Shown: positions 1 through 6,808, counted from the stretch's first letter. The stretch is 20,208 nucleotides of DNA from an uncultured Erysipelotrichaceae bacterium (GCA_902783915.1 CACZSX010000004.1:1-20208), one strand, 5' to 3'. Notes: a model not told the origin generated them from the letters alone. Numbers and translations: made by a program.

Positions 1-578
1 TCAGTCTTTGGATTAATAAATTTATTACCATGCCAACTTGTAGCAAGTGGTCCTGTTTCTGCTTCACCATCACCAACAACACAGGCAGCAATTAGATCTT
101 TATTATCTAGAACAGCACCAAAAGCATGAGACATACTATAACCCAATTCTCCACCTTCATTAATTGATCCTGGTGTTTCCGGAGCAACATGACTTGATAC
201 ACCACCTGGGAATGAGAATTGTTTAAATAACTTTTTCATTCCTTCTTTATCCATTGTTATATTTGGATAAGTTTCACTATATGTTCCTTCTAAATATGTA
301 TTAGATATCATTGCATTGCCACCATGACCTGGCCCTGATATATAAATCATATTTAAATCGTATTTATTTATAACTCTATTTAAGTGTGTATATATAAAGT
401 TTTGACTTGGTACCGTTCCCCAGTGACCAACTATATTTCTTTTTATATGTTCTCTTTTTAATGGTTCAGAAAGTAATGGATTATCTAGTAAATATAACTG
501 ACACGCAGATAAATAATTAACTGCTCTAAAATATTTATCTAATCTTTGTAATTCTTCACTACTTAATACATTCTCCAT
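1..578 (-). CDS. xfp: Phosphoketolase, N-terminal part (gene cut by the left window edge)
   Basis: This is the first 192 codons of a thiamine-diphosphate phosphoketolase. The enzyme splits xylulose 5-phosphate and/or fructose 6-phosphate with phosphate to give acetyl phosphate plus a shorter sugar phosphate, a cytosolic route to ATP in fermenting bacteria. The N-terminal TPP-binding domain is plain to see: GPGHGGNA at residues 82-89, the run SHVAPETPGSINEGGELGYS at 129-148, and VVGDGEAETGPLATSWHGNK at 167-186, which contains the GDG metal/TPP site. Family members are about 790 residues, so most of the protein lies outside the window. The ATG at 578 has an AAAGAGGTAA SD just upstream, and only two bases separate it from the stop of the GGGtGRT gene, so the two are probably cotranscribed. 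Substrate preference cannot be read from this part. Confidence 0.95.
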   Translation of the reverse strand, partial: MENVLSSEELQRLDKYFRAVNYLSACQLYLLDNPLLSEPLKREHIKRNIVGHWGTVPSQNFIYTHLNRVINKYDLNMIYISGPGHGGNAMISNTYLEGTYSETYPNITMDKEGMKKLFKQFSFPGGVSSHVAPETPGSINEGGELGYSMSHAFGAVLDNKDLIAACVVGDGEAETGPLATSWHGNKFINPKT

Positions 579-580
579 AA

Positions 581-1576
581 TTACCTCTTTAAACTTTCTT
601 CAATTGCTACTGCAATAGATACCGTTGCACCAACCATAGGATTATTTCCCATACCTATAAATCCCATCATTTCTACATGCGCAGGTACTGATGAAGAACC
701 TGCAAATTGTGCATCACTATGCATTCTTCCCATTGTATCTGTCATACCATAAGACGCTGGACCTGCTGCCATATTATCAGGATGTAAAGTTCTTCCTGTT
801 CCACCACCTGATGCTACTGAAAAATACTTTTTACCAATTTCATTACATTCTTTTTTATATGTTCCTGCTACTGGATGTTGGAATCTAGTAGGATTTGTTG
901 AATTACCAGTAATTGATACATCAACTCCTTCTAAATGCATTATTGCTACTCCTTCTCTAACATCATTAGCACCATAACATCTTACTTTACTTCTTTCACC
1001 ATCACTATATTTAATCTCTTCTATTACATTTACTTTACCTGTATAAAAATCAAAATCAGTTTTAACATAAGTAAATCCATTAATTCTAGATATTATTTGA
1101 GCTGCATCTTTACCAAGACCATTTAGTATAACTCTAAGTGGTACATTTCTTACTTTATTAGCACTTTTTGCAATACCAATTGCACCTTCTGCTGCTGCAA
1201 AGGATTCATGACCTGCTAAAAATGCAAAACACTTAGTATCTTCGCTTAATAACATTGACGCAAGATTACCATGCCCTAGTCCTATTTTTCTATCATCAGC
1301 AACACTACCAGGTATACAAAATGCTTGTAATCCTTCACCTATTGCTTTAGCTGCATCACTTGCTTTAACACAGTTTTTCTTAATAGCAATTGCAGCACCT
1401 AATGTATATGCATAGCAAGCATCTTCAAAACATATTGTTTGAATATCTTTAACCATTTTATAAGGATCAAAACCTTTTTCTAAACATATTCTTTTAGCAT
1501 CATCAAAATCTTTAATTCCATATTTATCCATAACTGGTTTAATTTGCTGCATTCTAAGTTCATAATTCTCAAACAT
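581..1576 (-). CDS. GGGtGRT family protein (function unknown)
   Basis: A 331-residue protein of the conserved family named after its GGGtGRT motif (I recall Pfam PF14057, from memory). The motif is at about residues 257-263 (GGGTGRTLHPDNMAAG), followed by SYGMTDTMGRMHSDAQFAGS and a Gly/Met-rich end (FIGMGNNPMVG). An earlier block, GLGHGNLASMLL (99-110) and FLAGHESFAAAEGA (119-132), is also Gly/His rich. There is no signal peptide or obvious membrane helix, so it should be cytosolic. It contains several Cys, His and Asp residues, but I cannot assign a catalytic centre. The start at 1576 has a GGAGGAATAAT SD lying in the end of the NifU-like gene, with a one-base gap between the genes, which suggests tight cotranscription and perhaps translational coupling. 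From memory, these two families are often neighbours, which suggests an Fe-S or metal-linked role (inference). Confidence 0.9.
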   Translation of the reverse strand: MFENYELRMQQIKPVMDKYGIKDFDDAKRICLEKGFDPYKMVKDIQTICFEDACYAYTLGAAIAIKKNCVKASDAAKAIGEGLQAFCIPGSVADDRKIGLGHGNLASMLLSEDTKCFAFLAGHESFAAAEGAIGIAKSANKVRNVPLRVILNGLGKDAAQIISRINGFTYVKTDFDFYTGKVNVIEEIKYSDGERSKVRCYGANDVREGVAIMHLEGVDVSITGNSTNPTRFQHPVAGTYKKECNEIGKKYFSVASGGGTGRTLHPDNMAAGPASYGMTDTMGRMHSDAQFAGSSSVPAHVEMMGFIGMGNNPMVGATVSIAVAIEESLKR

Positions 1577-1577
1577 A

Positions 1578-2267
1578 TTATTCCTCCCTAGGATCGATTA
1601 CTTTAACAGCTTCATCGAACCTTCCATAAATACCAGTAGCATCTTCTATAGCTTTAGATACATCTATACCTTTTTTAATACCATTCATCATCTTACCAAT
1701 ATTTACATATTTATAACCAATTATTTCATTATTTGAATCAAGACCAACTTCTACAACATATCCTTCAGTAAGTTCTAAATATCTTGGACCTTTTTCTTTA
1801 GTAGAATAAATAGTTCCTATTTGACTTCTAGTAGTTTTACCTAAATCTTCTAATCCTGCACCTACGCTTAAACCACCATCTGAAAATGCACTTTGAGTTC
1901 TTCCATATACAATCTGTAAGAATAACTCTCTCATAGCAGTATTAATAGCATCACATACTAAGTCAGTATTTAGTGCTTCTAATAATGTCTTACCTACTAA
2001 TATCTCACCAGCCATAGCAGCAGAATGTGTCATACCAGAACATCCAATTGTTTCTACTAATGCTTCTTCTATAATTCCATTTTTAACATTTAAAGTTAAT
2101 TTACAAGCACCTTGCTGTGGCGCACACCAACCAATACCATGAGTAAGACCAGAGATATCTTTTATTTCTTTTGCTTTTACCCATTTACCTTCTTCAGGTA
2201 TTGGAGCAGGTCCATGATTAACTCTTTCTATTTTACACATGTTTTCTACTTCTTTTGTATATACCAT
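1578..2267 (-). CDS. NifU/IscU-like iron-sulfur cluster scaffold family protein
   Basis: A 229-residue protein related to the NifU N-terminal/IscU scaffold fold, on which Fe-S clusters are built before transfer. Cysteines that could serve as ligands are C48 and C55 (GIGWCAPQQGACKL), C76 in ETIGCSGMTHSAAMAGE and C105. The stretch after C76, ending GKTLLEAL, matches the 'F.GCG.AIAS...GKTLEEAL' pattern of NifU. It is longer than IscU (about 130 residues), with an extra C-terminal domain that may be specific to the subfamily paired with GGGtGRT. I chose the ATG at 2267 because AAAGGAGG ends 5 bases upstream of it; an ATG 21 bases earlier (2288) lacks such a site and lies upstream of this SD. It heads the operon with the GGGtGRT and phosphoketolase genes. 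No cysteine desulfurase (IscS/SufS) is in the window, so a general Fe-S assembly role is not shown. Confidence 0.82.
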   Translation of the reverse strand: MVYTKEVENMCKIERVNHGPAPIPEEGKWVKAKEIKDISGLTHGIGWCAPQQGACKLTLNVKNGIIEEALVETIGCSGMTHSAAMAGEILVGKTLLEALNTDLVCDAINTAMRELFLQIVYGRTQSAFSDGGLSVGAGLEDLGKTTRSQIGTIYSTKEKGPRYLELTEGYVVEVGLDSNNEIIGYKYVNIGKMMNGIKKGIDVSKAIEDATGIYGRFDEAVKVIDPREE

Positions 2268-2292
2268 ATATCCTCCTTTATCATACATACTA

Positions 2293-2298
2293 ATTATA
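2293..2298 (-). promoter_or_regulatory. Probable -10 box of the NifU-like/GGGtGRT/phosphoketolase operon
   Basis: TATAAT on the minus strand, 25 bases upstream of the chosen ATG, just past the terminator of the preceding gene. No good -35 hexamer is seen at 16-18 bases (TTAATT at 17), so the assignment rests on the -10 alone. Confidence 0.4.
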
Positions 2299-2300
2299 CA

Positions 2301-2328
2301 ATAAAAAAGACTTATAATTAAGTCTTTT
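2301..2328 (-). terminator. Rho-independent terminator of the HExxH protein gene
   Basis: A perfect 10-bp stem (AAAAGACTTA/TAAGTCTTTT, 2305-2314 and 2319-2328) with a four-base loop. On the minus strand it runs into a T tract (CTTTTTTATTG). The first arm overlaps two bases of the TAA stop of the upstream gene. Confidence 0.85.
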
Positions 2329-3172
2329 ATAGTTTTTTTTGAAGTTTCTTAACAAAACCCACTTTTTCACCATCAAGAACACAAGTTTTTAACATATTTA
2401 CATAGCAAGCTTCTTCATACGTAATTGGTAATCCGAGCAATAGTTTTTTATATATAGTTAATTCATTTTTAGATTTTACTATATTTCTATAACGCTCTAC
2501 ATCTACATTCACTTTAGAATGATTATAATTATCTGCTTTTTCTAGCAATATTTCTGATGGACTTTTTACTGTCTCATTCTTACTTGAAATTTCATAATCC
2601 GGCATTAATGTATTTAAGGTATGCGTTTCATATACCCAACTATCATGCTCAGATACCATATCTAAAGGAAGAGTTCTATAAACAGAATATGTGCTGATTG
2701 CACTCCTAATAAAAGCATCTGTTTCATCAGCAAACAAGCGATAATTAGCAGCATAAAAACCATTAATTAATGATAATTTATGACATATAGAAAATAAATT
2801 TGATTCTACACTATTTCTTCTTTTTAACATAATATCATTTTGTCTAACATGTGCAAATTCATGAAATATTGTTTCAAGAAAATAATAATTATAAAAATCA
2901 ATCTTACCACCATCTATTGCTACATCTAAATCTTTATATTCTGATTCTGCTGAACTTTCCATTACTGGTATGAAAAATGTAACAGAATCTTTATTAGTTT
3001 GTCCAGTAACTGTATCACTTATTGAAGATTTATTCCCAAATTCTATTCTGGGGGGAACCATAAAATTATTATTATCTATAATTTTCTCACTTATTGTTTT
3101 AATATCATTTTTATTTAATACTTTTCTCTTTTTATTTTTGTCATATACAATTTTTGCAATTTTATCAACCAT
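2327..3172 (-). CDS. Hypothetical HExxH putative metalloprotease
   Basis: A 281-residue protein whose family I do not recognise. The one clear signature is HEFAH at residues 104-108 (ETIFHEFAHVRQND), the zinc-binding HExxH motif of zincin metalloproteases, preceded by a hydrophobic aromatic strand as expected. A possible third zinc ligand is E150 or D149 in RLFADETDAF, about 42 residues downstream (inference). There is no signal peptide or membrane helix, and the N terminus is Lys-rich, so a cytosolic protein is likely. The start at 3172 follows TTGGAGGGTATAGT, a strong SD. A TATAAT sits at 3186-3191 without a convincing -35. The gene stands alone, with its own terminator downstream and the hsp20 terminator upstream. 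It could be a peptidase acting on an intracellular protein or an accessory gene of mobile origin; nothing in the neighbourhood names a substrate. Confidence 0.7.
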   Translation of the reverse strand: MVDKIAKIVYDKNKKRKVLNKNDIKTISEKIIDNNNFMVPPRIEFGNKSSISDTVTGQTNKDSVTFFIPVMESSAESEYKDLDVAIDGGKIDFYNYYFLETIFHEFAHVRQNDIMLKRRNSVESNLFSICHKLSLINGFYAANYRLFADETDAFIRSAISTYSVYRTLPLDMVSEHDSWVYETHTLNTLMPDYEISSKNETVKSPSEILLEKADNYNHSKVNVDVERYRNIVKSKNELTIYKKLLLGLPITYEEACYVNMLKTCVLDGEKVGFVKKLQKKL

Positions 3173-3220
3173 ACTATACCCTCCAATTATATTTTACAAT
3201 AAATAAAAATGATTGTATAT

Positions 3221-3246
3221 AAAAAAAATAGACATAAGTCTATTTT
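3221..3246 (-). terminator. Rho-independent terminator of hsp20
   Basis: A 9-bp perfect stem AAAATAGAC/GTCTATTTT (3225-3233 and 3238-3246) with an ATAA loop, followed on the minus strand by a run of eight T. The TAG stop of hsp20 (3240-3242) lies inside the first arm. Confidence 0.88.
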
Positions 3247-3653
3247 ATTTCTATTTGTTTTACTTCTTTAGTTTTGTTTGTTAATTCTTTTTTAGGTACT
3301 TCTATTTTTAATATACCATTTTTAAATTTAGCATCTATATCTTCTTCTTTAATGTCATCTCCTACGTAGAAACTACGAGAGCATTCGCCATAAAATCTTT
3401 CTCTTCTAAGAACTTTTTCTTCTTCTTTCTTTTCTTCTTTTCTAGTTTTTGCAGATATATTTAGATATCCATTATTTAATGATAATTTAATATCTTCTTT
3501 TTCAAAACCAGGCAAATCTATATCTAATATAAATCTATCCTTCTTTTCTACTACATCTGTTCTCATTAGATTTCTTTCTTTTTTAGGGAAAAAATCATCT
3601 TCAAAAAAATCATCAAACAAATCAAAACTATTTCTTCTTGGTACTAACATCAT
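3240..3653 (-). CDS. hsp20: Small heat shock protein, Hsp20/alpha-crystallin family
   Basis: An ATP-independent holdase chaperone that binds unfolding proteins in the cytoplasm. The N terminus (MLVPRRNSFDLFDDFF) is typical of the Firmicute Hsp18/Hsp20 group. The alpha-crystallin domain runs from about RTDVVEKKDRFILDIDLPGF to KNGILKIEVPKK. The A-x-x-x-N-G-x-L signature is present as AKFKNGILKI. About 137 residues, the usual size. The start is uncertain: ATGs at 3662, 3653 and 3650 all follow the same AAGGA SD. At 3662 the spacing would be only 2 bases, so 3653 or 3650 fits better. A sigma-A promoter overlapping a CIRCE operator lies upstream, so control by the repressor HrcA is expected. It is monocistronic, with its own terminator. 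No groE, dnaK or hrcA gene is in the window. Confidence 0.93.
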   Translation of the reverse strand: MMLVPRRNSFDLFDDFFEDDFFPKKERNLMRTDVVEKKDRFILDIDLPGFEKEDIKLSLNNGYLNISAKTRKEEKKEEEKVLRRERFYGECSRSFYVGDDIKEEDIDAKFKNGILKIEVPKKELTNKTKEVKQIEIK

Positions 3654-3669
3654 ATTTATCATCTTCCTT

Positions 3670-3696
3670 TCAAAACAACATAATAATTAATACCAT
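3670..3696 (-). CDS. Possible 8-codon leader ORF in the hsp20 5' leader
   Basis: Within the predicted 50-nt leader of hsp20 an ATG at 3696 opens an 8-codon frame (MVLIIMLF, stop TGA). An AAGGA sits 7 bases upstream, in the loop of a 6-bp hairpin (TAGTAA/TTACTA). The stop lies directly before the AAGGAAG that serves hsp20. It may couple translation or may be chance; in AT-rich DNA short frames are common. Confidence 0.25.
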   Translation of the reverse strand: MVLIIMLF

Positions 3697-3719
3697 AGTA
3701 ATATCCTTACTACATCTTA

Positions 3720-3748
3720 ATAATATCACTATTTTTAGCAATTGTCAA
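3720..3748 (-). promoter_or_regulatory. Sigma-A promoter of hsp20
   Basis: TTGACA (3743-3748) and TATTAT (3720-3725) are separated by exactly 17 bases on the minus strand. The -35 lies inside the spacer and right arm of the CIRCE element, so bound HrcA would block RNA polymerase. Transcription should start near 3713. Confidence 0.88.
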
Positions 3749-3761
3749 TATAGAGTGCTAA
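3735..3761. promoter_or_regulatory. CIRCE operator (HrcA binding site) of hsp20
   Basis: On the minus strand the left arm TTAGCACTC is a perfect CIRCE half site. The spacer is the standard 9 bases, and the right arm AATTGCTAA differs from GAGTGCTAA at three of nine positions. It overlaps the -35 box of hsp20 and the TAG stop (3758-3760) of the upstream membrane protein gene. CIRCE control of groE and dnaK by HrcA is established in Bacilli; control of an hsp20 is less common but known. Confidence 0.87.
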
Positions 3762-4441
3762 TATTTGCAAAATAATTTTATAAATATATCTTTATGATTT
3801 TTTACTACTTTCTTAATAAAATTAGGATATGCTCTTAATAATCTTCTGTATAATATTCCTCTACTTTTAATTATTTCAATAACCTTACTTCTCATTTCTT
3901 CTGTATTATCTTTATCCAATACTTTGTTATCTTTTCTAATTTTAGATAATACTACTATTGATATAATTAAATCTGTTATAAATATTATTAACAAAATGAT
4001 GCATATTATACTTATAATTTTTTCATTAATACTTTTATAAAATACTATTACAATAGGATTAAATACATACATCATTAACATACCTAATATTCCAAATGGT
4101 ATCATAGTATTTATACATATTCTACCATTTAAATTAAATCTTTTTGTACTATAATCCCACCATCTTGCGTGATATATTTTTTCTAATATTAAACTAGTCA
4201 TATATTCTAGAATTGAACAAATTATTATTGCTGCCATAAATAAATGCACTGGATAATTTATGTATTTACTAAGCAATAATGTCATGCATACCGCACCTAC
4301 TCCATATATAGGACAATATGGTCCAATTAAAAAACCTCTATTTATGAATCTTTTATATTGATCATACTTTAATATTACTTCAATGACCCATCCGAAAATA
4401 GAATATGAAATAAATAATAAAAAATATAGTTTTAAATTCAT
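3758..4441 (-). CDS. PF06541-type membrane protein ('putative ABC transporter permease')
   Basis: A 227-residue polytopic membrane protein with about five hydrophobic segments. Two blocks identify the family usually annotated as putative ABC-transporter type IV/CmpB-like (PF06541): RGFLIGPYCPIYGVGA near residue 35, and EYMTSLILEKIYHARWWDYS followed by FNLNGRICI near residues 79-110. No ABC ATPase gene is nearby, so the transporter label is weak; the true role of the family is unknown to me. The cytoplasmic C terminus is basic (RSKVIEIIKSRGILYRRLLR). The start at 4441 follows AGGTGATAAC. An extended -10 box lies 27 bases upstream of the start. The end of the gene carries the CIRCE element of hsp20, so read-through into hsp20 is possible because no terminator lies between them. 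Confidence 0.85.
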   Translation of the reverse strand: MNLKLYFLLFISYSIFGWVIEVILKYDQYKRFINRGFLIGPYCPIYGVGAVCMTLLLSKYINYPVHLFMAAIIICSILEYMTSLILEKIYHARWWDYSTKRFNLNGRICINTMIPFGILGMLMMYVFNPIVIVFYKSINEKIISIICIILLIIFITDLIISIVVLSKIRKDNKVLDKDNTEEMRSKVIEIIKSRGILYRRLLRAYPNFIKKVVKNHKDIFIKLFCKY

Positions 4442-4467
4442 GTTATCACCTATTTATTGATATGAAA

Positions 4468-4476
4468 ATTATATCA
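4468..4476 (-). promoter_or_regulatory. Extended -10 promoter of the PF06541 gene
   Basis: TGATATAAT (extended -10, TGn plus a perfect TATAAT) on the minus strand, 27 bases before the start codon. There is no good -35, as is usual for extended -10 promoters. The same nonamer occurs before comN and before the gene ending at 13944. Confidence 0.6.
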
Positions 4477-4490
4477 TATTATTACAGAAA

Positions 4491-4517
4491 AAAATAAAAT
4501 GATTTCTCATTTTATTT
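4491..4517 (-). terminator. Rho-independent terminator of the MFS gene
   Basis: An 11-bp perfect stem AAATAAAATGA/TCATTTTATTT (4492-4502 and 4507-4517). On the minus strand the loop is GAAA, a GNRA tetraloop, and a T-rich tail follows. The TAA stop of the MFS gene (4512-4514) is inside the first arm. Confidence 0.85.
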
Positions 4518-5741
4518 GTTACCTACTAGTTTTGCGCATATTACAAGTGCAATCATATATAGTATTGCTGTTGCTATTAATATATATTCATATGTATGAT
4601 TTGTTAAATTAAGTATCAATTCAGACATATTATTACCAGTAAGTCCTGCTACTGCCCATGCGGATAAAGTAAGACCATGTATCTTACTTATTTTCTCCAT
4701 TCCAAATCTTTCAGATAACAACGCTGGTAATGTGGAAAATCCACCACCATAACCCAAATTAACTATTGATAACAATACTATTACTACTATTCCTAATAAT
4801 AATGAATTACTTGAATTAGTAATAGCCATTGGGAATAAACTTATCAATGTAATAACTATACAACTAATAAATATTATCTTATATACTGTATTTCTTTCTT
4901 TCATTTTATCAGATATAGATGAGTATCCAATTCTACCTAATGCATTAAATGCTGCTGTAACAGATGGTATTACACTTATCATTGTAGCAAGTATTGCAAG
5001 ATTTCTAAATGTTACATTAAGTATTTGCTTTTCATATGTAATTAGTGCAAGGCCACAATGTATATTTATAAAGAACATTAACCATATACCTAAGAATGTT
5101 TTATCTTTAAACATAGATAATGCTTTAAATTTATTCTTTTTATCTTCTTTTTCAACCCATCCATCTGGTTTCTTAAGTAATAAATGTCCAATAAACATCA
5201 TTACAAAATATACTATTCCTAAAATATAGAACATACTAGATATTCCACTACTCTTTTGTATTGCTTCCATTATTGGAGTTGCAATAGCTTTTGCAAGTCC
5301 AAATCCCATAATAGATATACCTGTAGCAAGTCCTTTTTGATCTTTAAACCATAACATTAATGTTTTAACTGGTGTTAAATAACCAATACCTAATCCTATA
5401 CCCATAATACATCCATAGCATAGATATATACCAAGTAGTGCTACTACACCTGTTGTATATTGAATAAATAAACCTGTGCCTAACATACCAATAGTAAAGC
5501 ATATACATGCTATTAAAGATGATTTATGTATATCCTTTTCAACCATTCTTCCAGCAAATGCTGCAGACATACCTAGAAAGAATATAGCTAAAGAAAAAGC
5601 CCAACCTAAAGCAAATGTACTCATTCCTATCTTAGTAGCAATGGCTTCTTTAAACGTAGACCAACAATAAACTGTACCTATAGAACAATGTATAAGTAGT
5701 GCAGGTATTGCTGCTCTAATCCACTTATTATTTAATTTCAT
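4512..5741 (-). CDS. MFS transporter, oxalate/formate antiporter (OFA) family
   Basis: A 409-residue, 12-helix major facilitator of the OFA group, which carries organic or monocarboxylic acids across the cytoplasmic membrane. The family signs are GTVYCWSTFKEAI in helix 1, GYLTPVKTLMLWFKDQKGLA between helices 4 and 5, and GISIMGFGLAKAIATP after it. Substrate cannot be told from the sequence; oxalate/formate is only the family name. I chose ATG 5741 because GAGGTG lies 7 bases upstream; a TTG at 5756 in the same frame would lie at or upstream of the transcription start implied by the promoter. It stands alone with its own terminator. A perfect inverted repeat next to the -10 suggests a dedicated repressor or activator. 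The LysR regulator 1.1 kb upstream is a candidate (inference). Confidence 0.9.
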   Translation of the reverse strand: MKLNNKWIRAAIPALLIHCSIGTVYCWSTFKEAIATKIGMSTFALGWAFSLAIFFLGMSAAFAGRMVEKDIHKSSLIACICFTIGMLGTGLFIQYTTGVVALLGIYLCYGCIMGIGLGIGYLTPVKTLMLWFKDQKGLATGISIMGFGLAKAIATPIMEAIQKSSGISSMFYILGIVYFVMMFIGHLLLKKPDGWVEKEDKKNKFKALSMFKDKTFLGIWLMFFINIHCGLALITYEKQILNVTFRNLAILATMISVIPSVTAAFNALGRIGYSSISDKMKERNTVYKIIFISCIVITLISLFPMAITNSSNSLLLGIVVIVLLSIVNLGYGGGFSTLPALLSERFGMEKISKIHGLTLSAWAVAGLTGNNMSELILNLTNHTYEYILIATAILYMIALVICAKLVGNK

Positions 5742-5760
5742 AACCTTACACCTCAATAAA

Positions 5761-5769
5761 ATTATAACA
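5761..5769 (-). promoter_or_regulatory. Extended -10 promoter of the MFS gene
   Basis: TGTTATAAT on the minus strand gives TGn plus TATAAT, with TATAAT at 5761-5766. The -35 region has no consensus and is taken up by the 5785-5806 inverted repeat, which fits a regulated promoter. Start of transcription is expected near 5754, leaving a leader of about 12 bases that holds the GAGGTG SD. Confidence 0.6.
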
Positions 5770-5784
5770 TCATTTAGTTTCAGT

Positions 5785-5806
5785 TAATGTTGCAAATGCA
5801 ACATTA
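5785..5806. promoter_or_regulatory. 22-bp inverted repeat, likely operator of the MFS gene
   Basis: Perfect dyad TAATGTTGCA-AA-TGCAACATTA. It covers the TAA stop of the radical SAM gene (5804-5806) and the -35 region of the MFS promoter. No T tract follows on either strand, so it does not look like an intrinsic terminator; a dimeric regulator site is more likely. Confidence 0.55.
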
Positions 5807-6790
5807 GTTAAATATTTGATGGTTTTTTACCCAATTTTCAAATTCTAGTTTATCTTTCTTAGATTCAATCTCTTCATGATAATAATGTTTAGTAAATTCT
5901 CCGCATGAACTACCTACTTCTTTCCCTGGTGGAGAATATGTTTTTACCCTTAAATTAGGTATTTCTTTTTTAATTCTGTTAATCCATTTATCTTCGTTCT
6001 TACTAATAGACATAGTTTTAGTTGGATTAAATTTTAAAAACTTAATTGGAATCTTGTATTTAGTTAATAAATTAATCATGGTATTTAATTCAATATCACT
6101 ATCATTAACATTATCAATTAAAGTATAATGTATTTCTATTGGATTATTAGTTCTATGAAATTTTATATATTTATCAATTATTATTTTATTTGATTGAACA
6201 ATATCTCTATAATTATTTAAATAATTTAATGCCTCTTCTACTGATACTTTTGTACTCGGTATCAATTCTTTTCTTTTTAAATCTATTGGATTATGTAATG
6301 AAAAGTGTATTTTAAGCGGCATATTAATACTATTTACTAATTCAGTTAATTTTAAAATATTATCATTAGGCATCATAGTAGCAAGTGCATAACTAACATC
6401 TTCATACCCAAGTCTTTCTTTTATATAATATTCGGATTTATAAACTTTTTCTATTAAATTTAAATTTAATAATGGTTCTCCTACTCCCATAAAAGATATT
6501 AATAATTTTTTCTTATTTGTTCTTCTAAAACCTATATTGTTATTTACACTTTTAACTAAACATTTTAAAAAATCTTCTATATTAATAGGCACCATTTTTT
6601 TATTTAATTTGTTATTTGTTAAATGACACATTTTACACCCCATATTACAAAAATGATGTGTAGGTACACATACCACATCCATATTCTCTTTATTCATTAA
6701 AAGTGACATTTCAATTATTCCATTATCTACTTTAAATACTGATTTAATAGTACCATCTTTATTATCTTTAAATACTCCTAAACTATTCAT
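5804..6790 (-). CDS. RlmN/Cfr-like radical SAM protein, short N terminus
   Basis: A 328-residue radical SAM enzyme of the RlmN/Cfr type, which methylate adenosine of RNA by a two-cysteine mechanism. The cluster motif is C48-NMG-C52-KM-C55. C41, seven residues before it (CVPTHHFC), and C296 (GSSCGEF) sit where the RlmN resolving and methyl-carrying cysteines lie. Other family marks: DGTIKSVFKVDNG before the cluster, FMGVGEPLLN (100-109), SLHNPIDLKRKELIP (164-178) and YTLIDNVNDSD (222-232). What is missing is the roughly 100-residue helical domain at the N terminus of RlmN; the match begins at the DGT strand about 11 residues in. The start is firm: AAGGAGGT lies 3 bases before ATG 6790, and the terminator of the LysR gene lies just upstream. 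It may modify a different RNA or protein, or be a divergent RlmN; a standard RlmN could lie elsewhere in the genome. Confidence 0.83.
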   Translation of the reverse strand: MNSLGVFKDNKDGTIKSVFKVDNGIIEMSLLMNKENMDVVCVPTHHFCNMGCKMCHLTNNKLNKKMVPINIEDFLKCLVKSVNNNIGFRRTNKKKLLISFMGVGEPLLNLNLIEKVYKSEYYIKERLGYEDVSYALATMMPNDNILKLTELVNSINMPLKIHFSLHNPIDLKRKELIPSTKVSVEEALNYLNNYRDIVQSNKIIIDKYIKFHRTNNPIEIHYTLIDNVNDSDIELNTMINLLTKYKIPIKFLKFNPTKTMSISKNEDKWINRIKKEIPNLRVKTYSPPGKEVGSSCGEFTKHYYHEEIESKKDKLEFENWVKNHQIFN

Positions 6791-6808
6791 ATAACCTCCT
6801 TATTTTTA

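Noticed and set aside
691..1126. Plus-strand open frames opposite the GGGtGRT gene
   Set aside because: They lie wholly antisense to a strongly conserved protein, are Phe/Tyr/Ile-rich as expected for the reverse strand of such codons, and have no SD.
5785..5806. Rho-independent terminator of the RlmN-like gene
   Set aside because: The hairpin is perfect, but on the minus strand it is followed by AACTGAAACTAA, with no T tract.
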